From Candidatus Elulimicrobium sp. (GTDB taxonomy: Bacteria; Patescibacteriota; Minisyncoccia; Moranbacterales; UBA9337), in the NCBI GenBank assembly GCA_020722485.1, contig DYKS01000016.1, positions 1 through 15,864 on the forward strand: a DNA stretch of 15,864 nt, written 5' to 3'. The notes under the pieces were generated by a model. It worked only from the letters and a program-made list of their open reading frames with translations, was not told where the DNA came from and did not search any database. Positions 4,908 to 12,991 of the stretch are shown one piece after another. Positions within the stretch are counted from its first letter, which is position 1. Each line of letters opens with the position of its first letter. The translations under genes were made by a program, and so were the position numbers.

Positions 4908-6002
4908 TTAAAAATCAAATTGTTTTTTGATATCAATATTGCGCAGAGATAAACCAATAGCGGTGGAATAACGCAAAGAAGTATCCTTGTCAATAAGTGG
5001 CGTTTTTTCCATATTCAAATTAATCCAAGGATTACCCAAAATCACGCTTTGCTTCAATTCTTTGTTTAGATAAGGAATAAGTCCTTTGGATAATGATCCA
5101 CCGCCACAAAAAATAATTTCATCCACCGAAGAAGAGTAACGCAATCCGCTTAAATAAAAATCAATAGATTTTTTCATCTCAAAAATCAATTCATCCAAAA
5201 CCGACTTGGTAGCGTAAAAAACAGGATCATACTTAATGAAAGAACCGATTCCATGATTTATTTTTATCTTTTCGGCATCAGCAAAAGAAATTTTGAATTC
5301 TTTGGAAATAGCATCTGTTAAAGATCCGGCAGAAATAGAAATGCTGGAAGTAAAACAAGGAACATTGCCCACCGCAAATAAAAAAGTAGTACGTCGACCG
5401 CCAAAATCTACTAACATCGTAGTCTTTTTTTCTTTTTTCTCGTCCAAAAGACTGCGCGCTTGAGCAGTAGATTCAATTTCCAAACCAATAACTTCCAATT
5501 CGGCCTCATTTGCCACTTCCAAAAATTTATCCACTATATCTCGGGAAACTGCAATCACTAAAACGGTTATTTTGTTCGTCGTAGAAAAATGACTTCCTGT
5601 TAAAATTTTCCAATCAAAATATACTTGATCCAAAGTCAAAGGAATATTGGCTTCAATTTCCCATTTAATCGCTTCTTTAATTTCTTCTTTTTTCATTTTG
5701 GGAATGTTAATCAAACGCAAAAAAGCTTTGGATTCCGGCAAAGAACAAATTGCGCGCTTGGATTTTATTTTCCGTGGCGTAGCTTTAGCAATCACTTCTT
5801 TGATTTTGGAAACCGCGATTTCTTTGTTAATTATCTCTCCATCCACAATCGCGCCAAAAGGAATATCAACAGAAGAAAAACTTCTCACTCTTTGTCTTTT
5901 TTCATCTCCTTCCAATTCTACCGCCTTGACGGAAAGATCGCTCAAATCCAAACCAAAAACATCATAAGAAAAACCGAAAATTTTTTTATTCCAAATACTC
6001 AT
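4908..6002 (-). CDS. pilM: Type IV pilus assembly protein PilM, actin-like ATPase
   Basis: PilM is a cytoplasmic actin/FtsA-fold protein that binds ATP and the PilN N-terminus. The 364-residue length is normal. Phosphate-binding loop 1 is FGLDLSDLSVKAVEL near residues 16-30. The second is MLVDFGGRRTTFLF near 195-208, and the adenosine motif is IIFCGGGSLSKGL near 297-309. The PilM-specific block EAIKWEIEANIPLTLDQVYFDW (about 89-110) is also present. The gene is preceded by a 94-base gap with degenerate repeats, the largest gap in the upstream half of the pilus unit apart from those at the regulator genes. No Shine-Dalgarno sequence is seen. Confidence 0.94.
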   Translation of the reverse strand: MSIWNKKIFGFSYDVFGLDLSDLSVKAVELEGDEKRQRVRSFSSVDIPFGAIVDGEIINKEIAVSKIKEVIAKATPRKIKSKRAICSLPESKAFLRLINIPKMKKEEIKEAIKWEIEANIPLTLDQVYFDWKILTGSHFSTTNKITVLVIAVSRDIVDKFLEVANEAELEVIGLEIESTAQARSLLDEKKEKKTTMLVDFGGRRTTFLFAVGNVPCFTSSISISAGSLTDAISKEFKISFADAEKIKINHGIGSFIKYDPVFYATKSVLDELIFEMKKSIDFYLSGLRYSSSVDEIIFCGGGSLSKGLIPYLNKELKQSVILGNPWINLNMEKTPLIDKDTSLRYSTAIGLSLRNIDIKKQFDF

Positions 6003-6018
6003 TTTTTTATTTTTTACA

Positions 6019-6095
6019 TTTTGTGTTTTATGTTTTGTGTTTCCTTCTCCGCATTTACTAATTGCCGATTACTGATTGCCACCAGTTGCCAATCA
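6019..6095. repeat. Degenerate short tandem repeats upstream of pilM
   Basis: Read on the minus strand, three imperfect copies of about 13 bases follow each other (GGCAACTGGT, GGCAATCAGTAATC, GGCAATTAGTAAAT; about 6053-6090). After them comes a second simple repeat, with AAACACAAAACATAAAACAC in 6019-6042. A related word, TTGGCAATTGGAAAAT, occurs upstream of groL at the right edge of the window. The copies are seen directly; function unknown. Confidence 0.5.
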
Positions 6096-6096
6096 A

Positions 6097-7476
6097 TTAA
6101 ATTTCTTCCCACAAATCCAACGCATATTTAGTGCCAGTCGGAAAATAAGGCGGCGGATAATAAAGCATATTATTATCATACCACAAATTACGGTTGGCAT
6201 AACCGGTTCCATCTGTATAGCCGAAACCGAACCTTTGATTAGAAACTATAGCGCCATAAATAGAAATAAGAGTTTTATAATTGTTGAAGTAATATTTTCT
6301 GCCCACTCTTCCTTTTTGCGCCAAAAACGCCGCGTCTAAATGCAAATCATCTTCGCTGTCGCGAATAATTTCCACATCTTGTTCTGCCACGATGCCAAGA
6401 ACATCAGTGCCATCATAATTAGTATAATGAATATCGTGTTGAATGAAAACATTGGGCGAGGTGCCAAAAGTTAAATCAGCCGCCGCTACGCTTACTTTCC
6501 GACTATTAATCGTTCCTTCTAACCAAACATTATCTTCTACGAAAATCACTCCGTTGTCAGGAATGGGAAAATTCTGCCAAGAACCAGAATAACTAGTAAT
6601 ATTAAAACTGTAAGCGTTATATGAAGACACTGTTCTAATATCAAAAGTATCATCGTTTTTTAAAATGATATGCCGACCTCGTCCGGAATTGTTAAAATAA
6701 GTATTTGAGGCTTGCGCCGCTTGTTTCATTAAAGCCAAATCCGCCACCACTCCGTTAAAATCCTGCGGATTAACTGGAAAATCTTTTCCGGCTAAAAAAA
6801 CATTACTTCCCATAGTAGTATTATATTCATTCGGCCATGAAGTCCAAACGCCCGGCTGGGTTGCGCCCGTGTCCGGATCGACATAAGTCGCGCGAGAACT
6901 AGAAACAATATTATGCGCTACTCCGTCAAAGCGAATTCCCCCATTGGAATGAAACGGCCCAAAAATTTCCGTAGTAGAACTCAAACGCATATTATCATTA
7001 GCCAAAATCATAAACTCGCTCCAAGAAGGACGGCGAAAACGCACTCGCACCGTTCTTATTAGGGAAGGTTCCTTATATGTCCAACCAGACGATTCTACAA
7101 TAACAATAGTGGAATAATCTTCTGGTGGAGTAACCGTTATCCGATAACGACCAATACCGGCGCCGTAGGGATCTTTGTATTCCGCCTCATAAGGAGTAGT
7201 TACTCCATAAGCACTTCCGCTGTTCCAAAAATCGTTCATTTGTTGCGCCGTTTTACCTTCAACTTCGTGCGCCAAATACCAGCGATAAAAATAAATACCA
7301 GCTTCGGCGATTTGCAGGGATTCTTCTTTTCGCGCTTGGTAAGAAGCATATTTAATTTGCGAAACGACATAACCAATTAAAGAGACCAAAATTATGGAAA
7401 CAGAAAACATTATCACCAACATATAAGGCAGAGCCGAACCATTTTTGTTTTTGCTATAAAAAAATATTTTTTTCAT
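6097..7476 (-). CDS. PilX/GspK-like minor pilin (DUF4900-like family)
   Basis: The 459-residue protein starts with a basic leader ending in Gly13, followed by a hydrophobic helix (SALPYMLVIMFSVSIILVSL) and then LQIAEAGIYFYRWYL (54-68), the pattern of PilX N-terminal proteins. The residue at mature position +5 is Tyr, not Glu. GspK/PilX-type subunits likewise often lack Glu5 and cap the pilus tip. The rest is a large beta-rich region, with FMILANDNMRLSSTTEIFGPFHSNGGIRF at about 155-183 characteristic of DUF4900-like proteins, and an aromatic, Asn/Tyr-rich C-terminus. It is third of three consecutive minor-pilin genes, starting 15 bases after the previous stop. Family naming is from memory and moderately secure. 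Confidence 0.75.
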   Translation of the reverse strand: MKKIFFYSKNKNGSALPYMLVIMFSVSIILVSLIGYVVSQIKYASYQARKEESLQIAEAGIYFYRWYLAHEVEGKTAQQMNDFWNSGSAYGVTTPYEAEYKDPYGAGIGRYRITVTPPEDYSTIVIVESSGWTYKEPSLIRTVRVRFRRPSWSEFMILANDNMRLSSTTEIFGPFHSNGGIRFDGVAHNIVSSSRATYVDPDTGATQPGVWTSWPNEYNTTMGSNVFLAGKDFPVNPQDFNGVVADLALMKQAAQASNTYFNNSGRGRHIILKNDDTFDIRTVSSYNAYSFNITSYSGSWQNFPIPDNGVIFVEDNVWLEGTINSRKVSVAAADLTFGTSPNVFIQHDIHYTNYDGTDVLGIVAEQDVEIIRDSEDDLHLDAAFLAQKGRVGRKYYFNNYKTLISIYGAIVSNQRFGFGYTDGTGYANRNLWYDNNMLYYPPPYFPTGTKYALDLWEEI

Positions 7477-7491
7477 CGGAGTTTATATTTA

Positions 7492-8115
7492 TTAGTCGTA
7501 TTCATTCAAATTACGAATAGTAGCGTAAGATTGAATGGCGATATTGTCGGGAGCGTGATTGGGATCAATATTCACCTTCAAATTTATTTTCACCATTTTT
7601 ACTTGCGCCACCAAGATGGGTCCACTCAATAAATTGTTATCAATGTCATAATAGGAAAAAACGGGATCGTCCACTTCATTAACAACCGAAGTAGCCACTG
7701 TGAAAACTGATTGGTCGCCGGCGGGATATTGGGGCGGAATATCAGCAGTGGGATCGGTTACTCCGCGATAAAAAGTTTTCTGTGTCTGCGAATAATAATA
7801 ATGGATTCTTTCCACAGCGGCGTCATCGTCCGCGTTGCCGTAAAAAACCAAATCATTCGCTTCGGCGGAAACAATGGGAAAAGATCCGTTATCCGCTTGG
7901 CGCGCGTTGCGAATGGAGTCCACCGCCGCCTGAACTCCCCGCGAAGCCGCCATAGAAGCCTGTCCAGTTTCCAATGTAAAAGAATTTATTTCCCAACTTT
8001 TTATAAAAAGCAAAGTGAACCCGGCTATTCCCATCGTAAAAATACCGATCGCAATTATCATTTCAATAATAGTTATTCCGGAAAATTTTTTAATTGTTTT
8101 TCTTTTTAAATTCAT
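7492..8115 (-). CDS. Minor prepilin, PilW/GspJ-like
   Basis: The start is set at the ATG at 8113-8115 (207 residues). It gives a short basic leader MNLKRKTIKKFSG that is cut after Gly13 by prepilin peptidase, then the mature start ITIIEMIIAIGIFTMGIAGF with Glu at +5. The open frame reaches 8148, but the extra 11 residues overlap the previous gene and would put a hydrophobic stretch in front of the leader. After the helix comes ASMAASRGVQAAVDSIRNARQAD, then a beta-rich domain of about 130 residues resembling GspJ/PilW-type subunits. It is the middle gene of the three minor pilins, 25 bases from the upstream stop. The closest named family is uncertain. Confidence 0.8.
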   Translation of the reverse strand: MNLKRKTIKKFSGITIIEMIIAIGIFTMGIAGFTLLFIKSWEINSFTLETGQASMAASRGVQAAVDSIRNARQADNGSFPIVSAEANDLVFYGNADDDAAVERIHYYYSQTQKTFYRGVTDPTADIPPQYPAGDQSVFTVATSVVNEVDDPVFSYYDIDNNLLSGPILVAQVKMVKINLKVNIDPNHAPDNIAIQSYATIRNLNEYD

Positions 8116-8140
8116 AAACACCAAAATCAAAATATAAAAA

Positions 8141-9505
8141 TTAAACACTGTTTAAAGAAACATTCATTTCCGTTAAATTGTTAATATTTATTATTTCGCT
8201 GTGATTGTTAAATCCAGAAGCGGAAACTTCCAGTTGATATTGTTCGTTTAATAAAGGTTGGGTTGTGGTAACCGGAAAATAAACTTGTCCAAATTCATCG
8301 GTAGTCGAAGTCGCATCGTAAGACAAATCCGCCTTAAAAAGTCTTACATTCGCTCCCGTTATCGGACTGCTGTCGGAAGAATTCTTAACCCTCACCCAAC
8401 AAGAAGGAATATTTCTAGGAAGAAAAATCGCCTTCACTCCTAAACTCGCTCCGGCTGACAACACAAATTTATTAATTTCCAAACCATCATTGGGAACAAC
8501 TTTAAATAAAGCATAATTAAGATCGGTAGAAGGATTAGTAGTAAAAGTATAATTTCCCGGACTTATATTTTCTATATTCTTTTCTCCGTTAGCATCAGAA
8601 GTGGAACTTTGATCATAATTGGAAACTGGATCTCCACTTATAGGATCCGTTCCCAAAATTCTTCCTCCTTCCAAACTGAAATCTAAATTACCTATGGGTT
8701 GGTCGAAAGGATCCGCGGTAGTTATTTTAATATCCGAAAGCAAATTCATTATAAAACTTTTGACCATTAGACTTCCTTCCGCGATAGAAAAATTTTCATC
8801 AATCGGAGGATTATAAGGACCAGAGGGAAACGCGGGATAAGTGGTTACGTTTTCGTAGTTGCTCTTGCTTAAAGTTATCTGATATTCTCCAGTGGAAGGA
8901 GCGCCGGGAATAAGTAAATTTCCAGAAGCATCAGTTGTTGAATTAAAATCCACTCCCGCCGCGCTATTGACAATGTGAACATTAACGGATGATACTCCTT
9001 GTCCTTCCGAATTCATCACATTTAAAGAAAGCGTTCCTCCTCCGGCTGTAGTTTCAACACCTGACGGAACAAAAAAAGAAGTCAAAAAAACCTCTTGGTT
9101 GGCCGTTTCTTCTCCCCATTTAACAGTTATTCTTACCACTTTATAATCAGCGGGAATAATATCGGAAGGGCTACCGCCTTGCGTGCCGTCAAAATCATCA
9201 TCGCGATATCTTATATCAGTTAAGATGTGAAAATTTCTTCCGTTAACTGTTTCATGTTCATCCGGATCAATCGGACCATTGGGAATTCCACCTGTTATTC
9301 CCACATTTTCATACGAAAGATTACGGATTATTTCCATTTTCTGGTTAGCCAGCGAAATAGCCGCTAGACGGTTTTTTGACTCAATAATATGACGCGAACC
9401 GATGCTAAAAGTAGAATAAAAAGAAACTAAAACAACCGAAAAAATAAATAATACTACCAAAGATTCAATAAAAGTAAACGCTTTTTTTATCTTTATTTTT
9501 TTCAT
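8141..9505 (-). CDS. Enlarged minor prepilin, PilV/GspI-like, with three Ig-like domains
   Basis: The 454-residue protein begins MKKIKIKKA, is cut after Ala9 (Gly is usual at -1), and continues FTFIESLVVLFIFSVVLVSF with Glu at +5. The block LAAISLANQKMEIIRNLSYENV (48-69) is typical of PilV/GspI-like subunits. A normal pilin head ends near residue 148. Beyond it are about 300 residues with three beta-sandwich units resembling carboxypeptidase regulatory-like or Ig-like domains, at about 158-245, 257-350 and 369-450. Each has a similar turn: STTDASG (189), STSDANG (301), STTDEFG (400). Such domains are common in extracellular adhesins, so I infer an adhesive or stalk role at the pilus tip. It sits between pilC (16 bases) and the GspJ-like gene. 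Confidence 0.82.
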   Translation of the reverse strand: MKKIKIKKAFTFIESLVVLFIFSVVLVSFYSTFSIGSRHIIESKNRLAAISLANQKMEIIRNLSYENVGITGGIPNGPIDPDEHETVNGRNFHILTDIRYRDDDFDGTQGGSPSDIIPADYKVVRITVKWGEETANQEVFLTSFFVPSGVETTAGGGTLSLNVMNSEGQGVSSVNVHIVNSAAGVDFNSTTDASGNLLIPGAPSTGEYQITLSKSNYENVTTYPAFPSGPYNPPIDENFSIAEGSLMVKSFIMNLLSDIKITTADPFDQPIGNLDFSLEGGRILGTDPISGDPVSNYDQSSTSDANGEKNIENISPGNYTFTTNPSTDLNYALFKVVPNDGLEINKFVLSAGASLGVKAIFLPRNIPSCWVRVKNSSDSSPITGANVRLFKADLSYDATSTTDEFGQVYFPVTTTQPLLNEQYQLEVSASGFNNHSEIININNLTEMNVSLNSV

Positions 9506-9521
9506 TTTATTTATTTAAACA

Positions 9522-10745
9522 TTACTTGATATTTTCCAAAACGCTATACATTGGTTGCAACATAGCGACAGCAAAAAAACCCACCGATCCTCCAATCAAA
9601 AGCATTAAAATTGGTTCAATAATAGAAGAAAGGTTTTTGGTTATTTGATTAACTTCTTCTTCATAAAACTCCGCCAATTTCAAAAGCACTGCTTCCGTCT
9701 TCCCAGTTTCCTCGCCCACTTCCAACATTTGAGAAACAATAATTGGAAAAACAGTTCTTTTACTGGCAAAAATCTTGCTTAATTCCGTTCCCTTTTTTAC
9801 TTCCGCGATACTATCCTTGATAGCTTTTTTGTAATAATAATTGGTAAGCGTGTTAGAAACAATTTCTAGCGCCTCAATTACGGAAACGCCACTTTTCAAT
9901 AAAGAGCTGTAAACACGAGCAAAACGAGCGCAATTAACTTTAATTACTAAATTTTTAACGGATGGAAAAACTAATAAAAGATAACTTATCGTTTTTTTGC
10001 CTATTGTTGTTTGTAAAAAAAGACGCAAAAAAATTCCACCAAATATGAAAAAAACCACTACCGCCCAGCTGTTTTTTTTCAGCAAATCGCTAATACCGAT
10101 AACGAATTTAGTGGTCGCCGGCAATTGAACGTCCATATCGTTAAAAACTCCAGTAATTTTAGGCAAAATGTAAGTAAGCATCAAAATTCCGATTCCAATC
10201 ATCGCCACGATAATCACTGCCGGATAAATTAGCGCCCCTTTAACTTTGCGCGTTAAATCATTTTCTTTTTCTATTTGCTCCGCCAAAATATTCAAAACCT
10301 CTTCCAAATTACCACCTGTTTCTCCTACTCGCACCATATTGACAAAGAGATCGCTAAAAATCAGCGGGTAACCAGCCAAAGTTTCACTAAATGCTTTTCC
10401 TTCTTGCAATCCTTTATAAATTTCTCCCAAAATTTTTTTAAATTTCTTATTTTGGGTTTGTTCTTCCAGATTATGAATCGCTTGAGAAACAGTTACGCCC
10501 GAAGCAACCATTATACTCAAATTACGAGCAAAAATCATTTTTTCTTTTAAGGATACGCCGCTAAAAAAACGATCTAATATTTTGATATCAATTTCGTTTT
10601 TCTTTTCTTCCCATTGTTTTATAGAAGTAATTAGAAATCCTTGCTGACGTAACTCTTCTACCGCCAACTTTTCTTCTTTGGCTTCAATTTCTCCGCCTTT
10701 GGTTTCTCCGGATTGATTTCTAACCGTGTAAATAAATTTTGGCAT
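9522..10745 (-). CDS. pilC: Type IV pilus inner-membrane platform protein PilC
   Basis: PilC/GspF is the polytopic platform protein that PilB acts on to insert pilins. The 407-residue length is normal. A small N-terminal domain (MPKFIYTVRNQSGETKGG) is followed by two GspF domains, about residues 68-195 and 272-395. Each has the hallmark pattern: LSIMVASGVTVSQAI with VRVGETGGNLEEVL, and YSSLLKSGVSVIEALEI with LEVGEETGKTEAVL. Transmembrane helices are at about 168-192, 222-243 and 376-398. The start lies 5 bases after the pilB stop, so translation is probably coupled. Confidence 0.96.
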   Translation of the reverse strand: MPKFIYTVRNQSGETKGGEIEAKEEKLAVEELRQQGFLITSIKQWEEKKNEIDIKILDRFFSGVSLKEKMIFARNLSIMVASGVTVSQAIHNLEEQTQNKKFKKILGEIYKGLQEGKAFSETLAGYPLIFSDLFVNMVRVGETGGNLEEVLNILAEQIEKENDLTRKVKGALIYPAVIIVAMIGIGILMLTYILPKITGVFNDMDVQLPATTKFVIGISDLLKKNSWAVVVFFIFGGIFLRLFLQTTIGKKTISYLLLVFPSVKNLVIKVNCARFARVYSSLLKSGVSVIEALEIVSNTLTNYYYKKAIKDSIAEVKKGTELSKIFASKRTVFPIIVSQMLEVGEETGKTEAVLLKLAEFYEEEVNQITKNLSSIIEPILMLLIGGSVGFFAVAMLQPMYSVLENIK

Positions 10746-10750
10746 AATTG

Positions 10751-12517
10751 TTATTTCTTAGTAACGCGTAAAATTTCTTCTATGGAAGTAATTCCGGCGA
10801 CCGCTTTTTTAAATCCGTCTTCCACCATCGTTATCATTCCATTTTCTCGAGCTTTTTTTTCAATACTTTCCGCTGATGCTCTTTGAGAAACTAATTTTTC
10901 AATATCCGCGTCGTTTTCTAACACTTCATAAATTCCCACTCGTCCTTTATAACCTTCGCCGGAACATTTTTCACATCCTTTTGGTTTATAAAATTTAATT
11001 TTGTCCCAACTATTTTTTCCATTCATTTTATCTTTGATTTCTTCGTCTTTTTTTAAAAATTCCAAAATTTCTTCCATATCAAAATTATCGCGTAGAGTTT
11101 TTAATTCTTTTTCTCCCAATGTGTATTCTTGTTTACAATCAGGACAAAGCCGACGTACTAAACGTTGAGCAATAATCACATTCACGGTAGATGCCACCAA
11201 AAAAGGCTCAGCGCCCATATCCAAAAGGCGTGGCAAGGTTCCGGCAGCGCTATTGGTATGTAAAGTTGACAAGACTAAATGTCCAGTCATTGCCGCGTGA
11301 ATAGCGATTTCCATCGTTTCATTGTCGCGAATTTCCCCTACCATAATAATATCCGGATCTTGGCGTAAAAGCGCCCTTAAACCGACGGCAAAAGTCATTC
11401 CGATTTTGGTATTAATTTGCGTTTGATTGATGCGTGGCATTCGATATTCCACTGGGTCTTCTACGGTGCTAATATTAACTTCCGGCGTATTGAGAATATC
11501 CATAATGGTGTAAAGAGTAGTAGTTTTTCCCGATCCAGTCGGTCCAGTAACTAAAATCATTCCGTTTGGCTTTTTTATTTCTCGATGCACAATTTCCAGC
11601 GCGCGGCCGGAAAGACCCATTTTTTCTAAAGTTAAACCTTTGGATGATTCATCTAGAAGTCTCATTACAATTTTTTCCCCGTCAAAAACTGGCAAGATGC
11701 TTACGCGAAAAGAAATTTTCTGGCCTTCTTTTTCAATTTTAAAGCGACCATCTTGCGGTAGTCGATGTTCATCCAATTTTAAATTGGATAAAACTTTTAT
11801 TCTAGCTACGATGCCGCTTAGTATTTGCTTGGGCAAAGTCATCGCGTCATGCAAAATTCCGTCGATGCGATAACGAACACGCACTTCTTTTTCATCTGGT
11901 TCAATATGAATATCACTGGCAAATTGTAAAATAGCGTGTTTTAAAAGAGTATCTACAATTCTAATTATAGGCAGACCTTTAGCCACCGTTTCCAAGTCCT
12001 CTCCGTCTGTTTTTTCACCTTCTTCCTCTACCAAAGTGAGTGTTTGAGCATTTTTATCAATAATATCTCCAAATTCACTTTTGAGACTTTTTTCATACTG
12101 CTTAAGAATTTTCTGAATGCTTTCCTGCGTCGTCAAACAAGGAATTATTTTTAATCCGGTCTTCTTTTTAATGAAATCAATAGTTTGTAAATCTTCCGGA
12201 TTAAGCATCGCTACGTTTAGTTCTCTGCCTATTTTTTTAAAAGCAATAATATTGTATTTTTTAGCAATCGGTTCGGGAATCATTTGCAAAATCCTGGAAT
12301 CAATTACTTCTTTGTCTAAATTAACAAAAGGGATACCGAGAATATACGCGTAAAGTTTACGCAATTCGTCTTCTTTAATTAATTTTTTTTCCAAAAGTAA
12401 ATCTCCCAGACTTATTTTCTTTGTCTGCGCTTGCGCTAAAGATTCTTCTACAATTTCCTTAGAAACAATTCCGGAATCAATTATAAAATTGTAAAGCTGT
12501 TCATTAGAAACTTTCAT
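10751..12517 (-). CDS. pilB: Type IV pilus assembly ATPase PilB
   Basis: PilB/GspE is the hexameric ATPase that drives pilus extension. The 588 residues hold an N-terminal MshEN/T2SSE_N-like domain (about 1-150). The Asp box is ASDIHIEPDEKEVRVRYRIDG, and Walker A (GPTGSGKTTT) is near 325-334. Walker B is DPDIIMVGEIRD near 384-395, and the His box AMTGHLVLSTLHTNSA follows. A tetracysteine zinc site, CPDC near 457 and CEKC near 514, marks PilB/GspE rather than PilT, which lacks it. It is followed by pilC and preceded by the response regulator gene, with a 36-base gap. All catalytic motifs are intact. Confidence 0.97.
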   Translation of the reverse strand: MKVSNEQLYNFIIDSGIVSKEIVEESLAQAQTKKISLGDLLLEKKLIKEDELRKLYAYILGIPFVNLDKEVIDSRILQMIPEPIAKKYNIIAFKKIGRELNVAMLNPEDLQTIDFIKKKTGLKIIPCLTTQESIQKILKQYEKSLKSEFGDIIDKNAQTLTLVEEEGEKTDGEDLETVAKGLPIIRIVDTLLKHAILQFASDIHIEPDEKEVRVRYRIDGILHDAMTLPKQILSGIVARIKVLSNLKLDEHRLPQDGRFKIEKEGQKISFRVSILPVFDGEKIVMRLLDESSKGLTLEKMGLSGRALEIVHREIKKPNGMILVTGPTGSGKTTTLYTIMDILNTPEVNISTVEDPVEYRMPRINQTQINTKIGMTFAVGLRALLRQDPDIIMVGEIRDNETMEIAIHAAMTGHLVLSTLHTNSAAGTLPRLLDMGAEPFLVASTVNVIIAQRLVRRLCPDCKQEYTLGEKELKTLRDNFDMEEILEFLKKDEEIKDKMNGKNSWDKIKFYKPKGCEKCSGEGYKGRVGIYEVLENDADIEKLVSQRASAESIEKKARENGMITMVEDGFKKAVAGITSIEEILRVTKK

Positions 12518-12553
12518 TTTTATTTTTGTTACTTTTTGTTTTCTCCAAAAAAA

Positions 12554-12925
12554 TCAATTTAACGCTTCCTTTATTTTAGCCGCCACTTCTTTTAAAGAAT
12601 AATCTGATTTTACTAAATAAGTAACCGCTCCTAATTTGACCGCTTTTTCTACATCATTTAAACTACCCAAATTAGTTAAAAGAATCACTGGCGTTTTTTT
12701 TAAACTTTCTTCTTTTTTAATTTCTTCCAAAACTTCATACCCGTTTTTTCGCGGTAAAATTATATCTAAAACTATCAAATCGGGTTTTTCTTTTTGAGCT
12801 TTTTCCAATCCAGACAATCCATCAATGGCGGAAATTACTTGAAACCCTTCTTCTGAAAGAAAATCTCCCAGAGTTTTAAAAATAATCGGATCGTCATCAA
12901 TTATTAATATTTTTTTACTTTTCAT
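12554..12925 (-). CDS. Single-domain response regulator (CheY-like)
   Basis: This is a receiver-only protein of 123 residues. The acidic pocket is Asp10-Asp11-Asp12, the phospho-acceptor is Asp54 in LIVLDIILP, the switch Thr is Thr84 (ILLTN), and the conserved Lys is Lys106 (YLVKSD). No DNA-binding or enzymatic output domain follows, so the signal must pass by protein contact or phosphotransfer. It lies between a histidine kinase gene (66-base gap) and pilB (36-base gap). I infer that it receives phosphate from that kinase and acts on the pilus machinery, possibly PilB. The family is certain; the target is inferred. Confidence 0.93.
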   Translation of the reverse strand: MKSKKILIIDDDPIIFKTLGDFLSEEGFQVISAIDGLSGLEKAQKEKPDLIVLDIILPRKNGYEVLEEIKKEESLKKTPVILLTNLGSLNDVEKAVKLGAVTYLVKSDYSLKEVAAKIKEALN

Positions 12926-12991
12926 TTTTTTATATCTATCTATTTATTTGTTGTAAAAACAAACAAGCAGATAAAAAGAATTAAAAAAAAA

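Noticed and set aside
5625..6131. Plus-strand open frame of 168 codons opposite pilM
   Set aside because: It is a Phe/Ser/Asn-rich shadow of pilM on the other strand, with no domain. Similar shadows lie opposite groL, pilB and rpsF.
8116..8148. 11-residue extension of the GspJ-like prepilin
   Set aside because: It overlaps the upstream gene and puts a hydrophobic stretch before the prepilin leader, which should be short and basic.
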